A stretch of DNA of 64,000 nucleotides from Flavobacterium psychrolimnae (GTDB lineage Bacteria; Bacteroidota; Bacteroidia; Flavobacteriales; Flavobacteriaceae): contig NZ_QNUX01000015.1 of assembly GCF_003312425.1 (NCBI RefSeq), positions 1 to 64,000 of the forward strand. The letters run 5' to 3'. This document shows positions 62,186-64,000 of the stretch, piece after piece (position 1 is the stretch's first letter; every line of letters begins with the position of its first letter). The position numbers were made by a program, and so were the translations under genes. The notes under the pieces were generated by a model that saw only the letters and a list, made by a program, of their open reading frames with translations, had not been told where the DNA came from and did not search any database.

Positions 62186-62920
62186 CTATGCGCTTGTGAA
62201 TATTAATTTATAAGAAGCCAAAAGTAAAACTGTCGCCAATACGTATTTTAAAACATTATGATTAAACCTTTTAGCACCTAAATAAGCACCCAAAAATCCG
62301 CCAATAAAAGCGACAATAACATACAATACCATATCTTTTGTAAATGAAATTCCCTGTGTGAGCATCCCACCGAGTCCGGCAACTGAATTTACGAATATAA
62401 ATGCAGCGCTGATAGCTGCAGTCTGCTTTTGATTAGTCCAATGCAATAACAGCAAAATAGGCGAAAGAATAATTCCTCCACCAATACCAATCATTCCGGA
62501 GAGTAAACCAACAATACCGCCGATGAATATCGCAAAGAAAACCTTGTGCGACTTCAATTCATTGTCTTCCACATTTTTGAAAAAGAAAAAACGGAGGATT
62601 GGAAAAAGCAATAAAACTCCGAGAATTCGCTTGTAAATATTTTCTTCAACAGTCATCATTCCGCCAATAAAGGCCAACGGAATTGACGCAGCAGCCATAG
62701 GAATAAAAATTTTATATTTAAAGTAACCTCCTCTATAATAATGCGTAAAAGAAGTTATCGAAACAAAAAGATTAAGCACTAATGCTGTTGGTTTCATTTC
62801 CTCTGGTGCAATACCATAAATAGCCATCAAGGCCAAATAACCACTTGCTCCACCATGCCCGACGGCTGCATATAAAAATGCAACAAAGAAGAGGATTACA
62901 TAAAATAGTTCTACAGACAT
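62186..62920 (-). CDS. TauE/SafE family transporter (TSUP)
   Basis: A 244-residue inner-membrane protein with about seven or eight hydrophobic segments and the family motifs GHGGASGYLALMA and GLLSGMIGIGGGIILSPILLLL. TauE/SafE proteins move sulfite, sulfoacetate or other anions across the inner membrane. It lies inside a molybdenum-cofactor operon, 48 bases after moeA; a role in moving sulfur compounds or molybdate is suggested only by context. Confidence 0.85.
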   Translation of the reverse strand: MSVELFYVILFFVAFLYAAVGHGGASGYLALMAIYGIAPEEMKPTALVLNLFVSITSFTHYYRGGYFKYKIFIPMAAASIPLAFIGGMMTVEENIYKRILGVLLLFPILRFFFFKNVEDNELKSHKVFFAIFIGGIVGLLSGMIGIGGGIILSPILLLLHWTNQKQTAAISAAFIFVNSVAGLGGMLTQGISFTKDMVLYVIVAFIGGFLGAYLGAKRFNHNVLKYVLATVLLLASYKLIFTSA

Positions 62921-62968
62921 AGGATTATTGCTTCAGGCGGAATTTAAATATATTTATTATAATAATGC

Positions 62969-64000
62969 CTACAATGGCAACAAATGAACCGTGACAATAG
63001 CGCCAGCTTTACAGCCAATGGACTCTTCCGGAAGAATAATAAAACAGTTAGCTTGCGCAAAAGAATGCAAACGAAAAGATTCTTGCGCATGCAAAGGGGT
63101 TACTTTTCCATTGCTGTAAAATGCTTTCAAAAAATGAGTCAGTCCAGCAGGCTTCGGATAATCGTGTGTAACAGAAGCTGTGATTTCTACCAAACTGGAG
63201 TGCAATCCCATACTACTTTCCAAAGCAGGAAGAACATATTCATAAAAGCAAGTCAACGATGATGACGGATTTCCGGGAAGTCCAAAAACCAACTTGTCTT
63301 CTTTTGTTCCAAAAAACAGTGGCTTGCCTGGCTTTTGCTTTATTTTATGAAATTTTTCTTCAACTCCGCACGTATGGGCAGCTTGCGTAACAAAATCATA
63401 ATCACCCACGCTAACGCCTCCGTTTAATAAAACGACATCATTAACTTCAAGTGCCTTTTGCAATACTTTCTGGAGTTCTTCAGGATCATCTTCAGCCGTT
63501 AGCACCATACTGTTTTTTATTCCAATTTTATTCAAAGCAGCTTTTAATTGAAACGAATTGGCTTCATAAACCTGACCAAATTCTAAAGGATTACCCGGCT
63601 TTTGCAACTCATTTCCGGTAAGAATAATGGCCACCTTTGGCGGAGCATAAACTGAAACTTCAACACAACCGATTCCTGCTAAAAAACCAATTGCCGCAGC
63701 AGAAAGATACATTCCTGAAACCATTGCAATATCACCCTGCTTTACCTCAGCTCCCTTGGAACGAACATTTGAACCCTGTTTTAGGTTTTCATCCTGAACA
63801 ATTAACAGATTATTTTCAAAGTGAATCTTTTCCTGCATTACCACAGTGTCAGCATTTAAAGGCAAAGGTGCCCCGGTAAAAATTCTCGTAGCTTCGCCTT
63901 TACTTATTTTTATTTGCTCCGAAATTCCTGCTGCCATTTCACCTATTACTTTAAGCAAATTGCCCTTATCCTCGTATTTTAAAGCATATCCGTCCATAGA
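62969..64000 (-). CDS. moeA: Molybdopterin molybdotransferase MoeA (5' end outside window)
   Basis: The visible 343 codons, reading through 64000, cover most of MoeA, which inserts molybdate into adenylylated molybdopterin. The N-terminal domain starts inside SMDGYALKYED; later GEATRIFTGAPLP, GSNVRSKGAEVKQGD, LTGNEL and GGVSVGDYDF are typical. The gene continues past the right edge, as the true start lies about 60 codons upstream. It heads the minus-strand operon with TauE/SafE, moaD, moeB and moaE. Confidence 0.95.
   Translation of the reverse strand, partial: SMDGYALKYEDKGNLLKVIGEMAAGISEQIKISKGEATRIFTGAPLPLNADTVVMQEKIHFENNLLIVQDENLKQGSNVRSKGAEVKQGDIAMVSGMYLSAAAIGFLAGIGCVEVSVYAPPKVAIILTGNELQKPGNPLEFGQVYEANSFQLKAALNKIGIKNSMVLTAEDDPEELQKVLQKALEVNDVVLLNGGVSVGDYDFVTQAAHTCGVEEKFHKIKQKPGKPLFFGTKEDKLVFGLPGNPSSSLTCFYEYVLPALESSMGLHSSLVEITASVTHDYPKPAGLTHFLKAFYSNGKVTPLHAQESFRLHSFAQANCFIILPEESIGCKAGAIVTVHLLPL

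Noticed and set aside
1..64000. CRISPR array or cas genes
   Set aside because: No regularly spaced direct repeats and no Cas-like proteins were seen.

Overview
The window is AT-rich DNA from a member of Flavobacteriia, most probably Flavobacterium or a close relative. The evidence is the gliding-motility genes gldF-gldG, the SusC/SusD and FecI/FecR families, DUF4294 and DUF6952 proteins, an IntDOT-like integrase, and many promoters of the Bacteroidetes form TTTG-N18-21-TAnnTTTG. No assignment to species is attempted.

Region 1 (about 0.4-41.4 kb) reads as chromosomal core. It holds a DUF4294 gene, an M42 aminopeptidase, purC, an S9 peptidase, a HAD phosphatase, phoH, a SAM hydrolase, gldF-gldG, dnaN and tRNA-Ser. 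A tightly packed minus-strand operon follows: tpx, diacylglycerol kinase, ftsK, lolA, an LptF/LptG permease, and a RibBA-type gene whose GTP cyclohydrolase II half has lost its zinc cysteines. Next come a thiol-redox group (peroxiredoxin, thioredoxin, DUF6952), a muropeptide-type group (family-10-like hydrolase, AmpG-like permease, GH3), a fused FAD/Fe-S oxidoreductase, an amino-acid permease, a CHASE-PAS histidine kinase with its response regulator, several small unknown genes, and a DUF4369-TlpA gene split by an in-frame TGA.

Region 2 (41.37-55.4 kb) begins at tRNA-Tyr, followed by an integrase and two small minus-strand genes, then a long stretch of decayed sequence. An ECF sigma/FecR pair then precedes a SusC/SusD operon that ends in a di-heme peroxidase. 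This operon shows damage: a frameshift in susC and a lost lipobox cysteine in the peroxidase. After it lies a graveyard of an ABC-transporter remnant and an IS3-type remnant.

Region 3 (55.4-64 kb) encodes an exported three-part molybdenum hydroxylase (2Fe-2S subunit, di-heme c-type cytochrome, Tat-type molybdopterin subunit). A cysteine desulfurase and a convergent cofactor operon (moeA, tauE/safE-like, moaD, moeB-rhodanese, moaE) lie beside it. Together these genes could make, sulfurate and use molybdenum cofactor for a periplasmic oxidation whose electrons leave through cytochrome c. The most unusual features are this molybdenum locus, the split TlpA gene, the RibA-like domain without zinc ligands, several pseudogene remnants and a DUF1493-like gene framed by inverted repeats.
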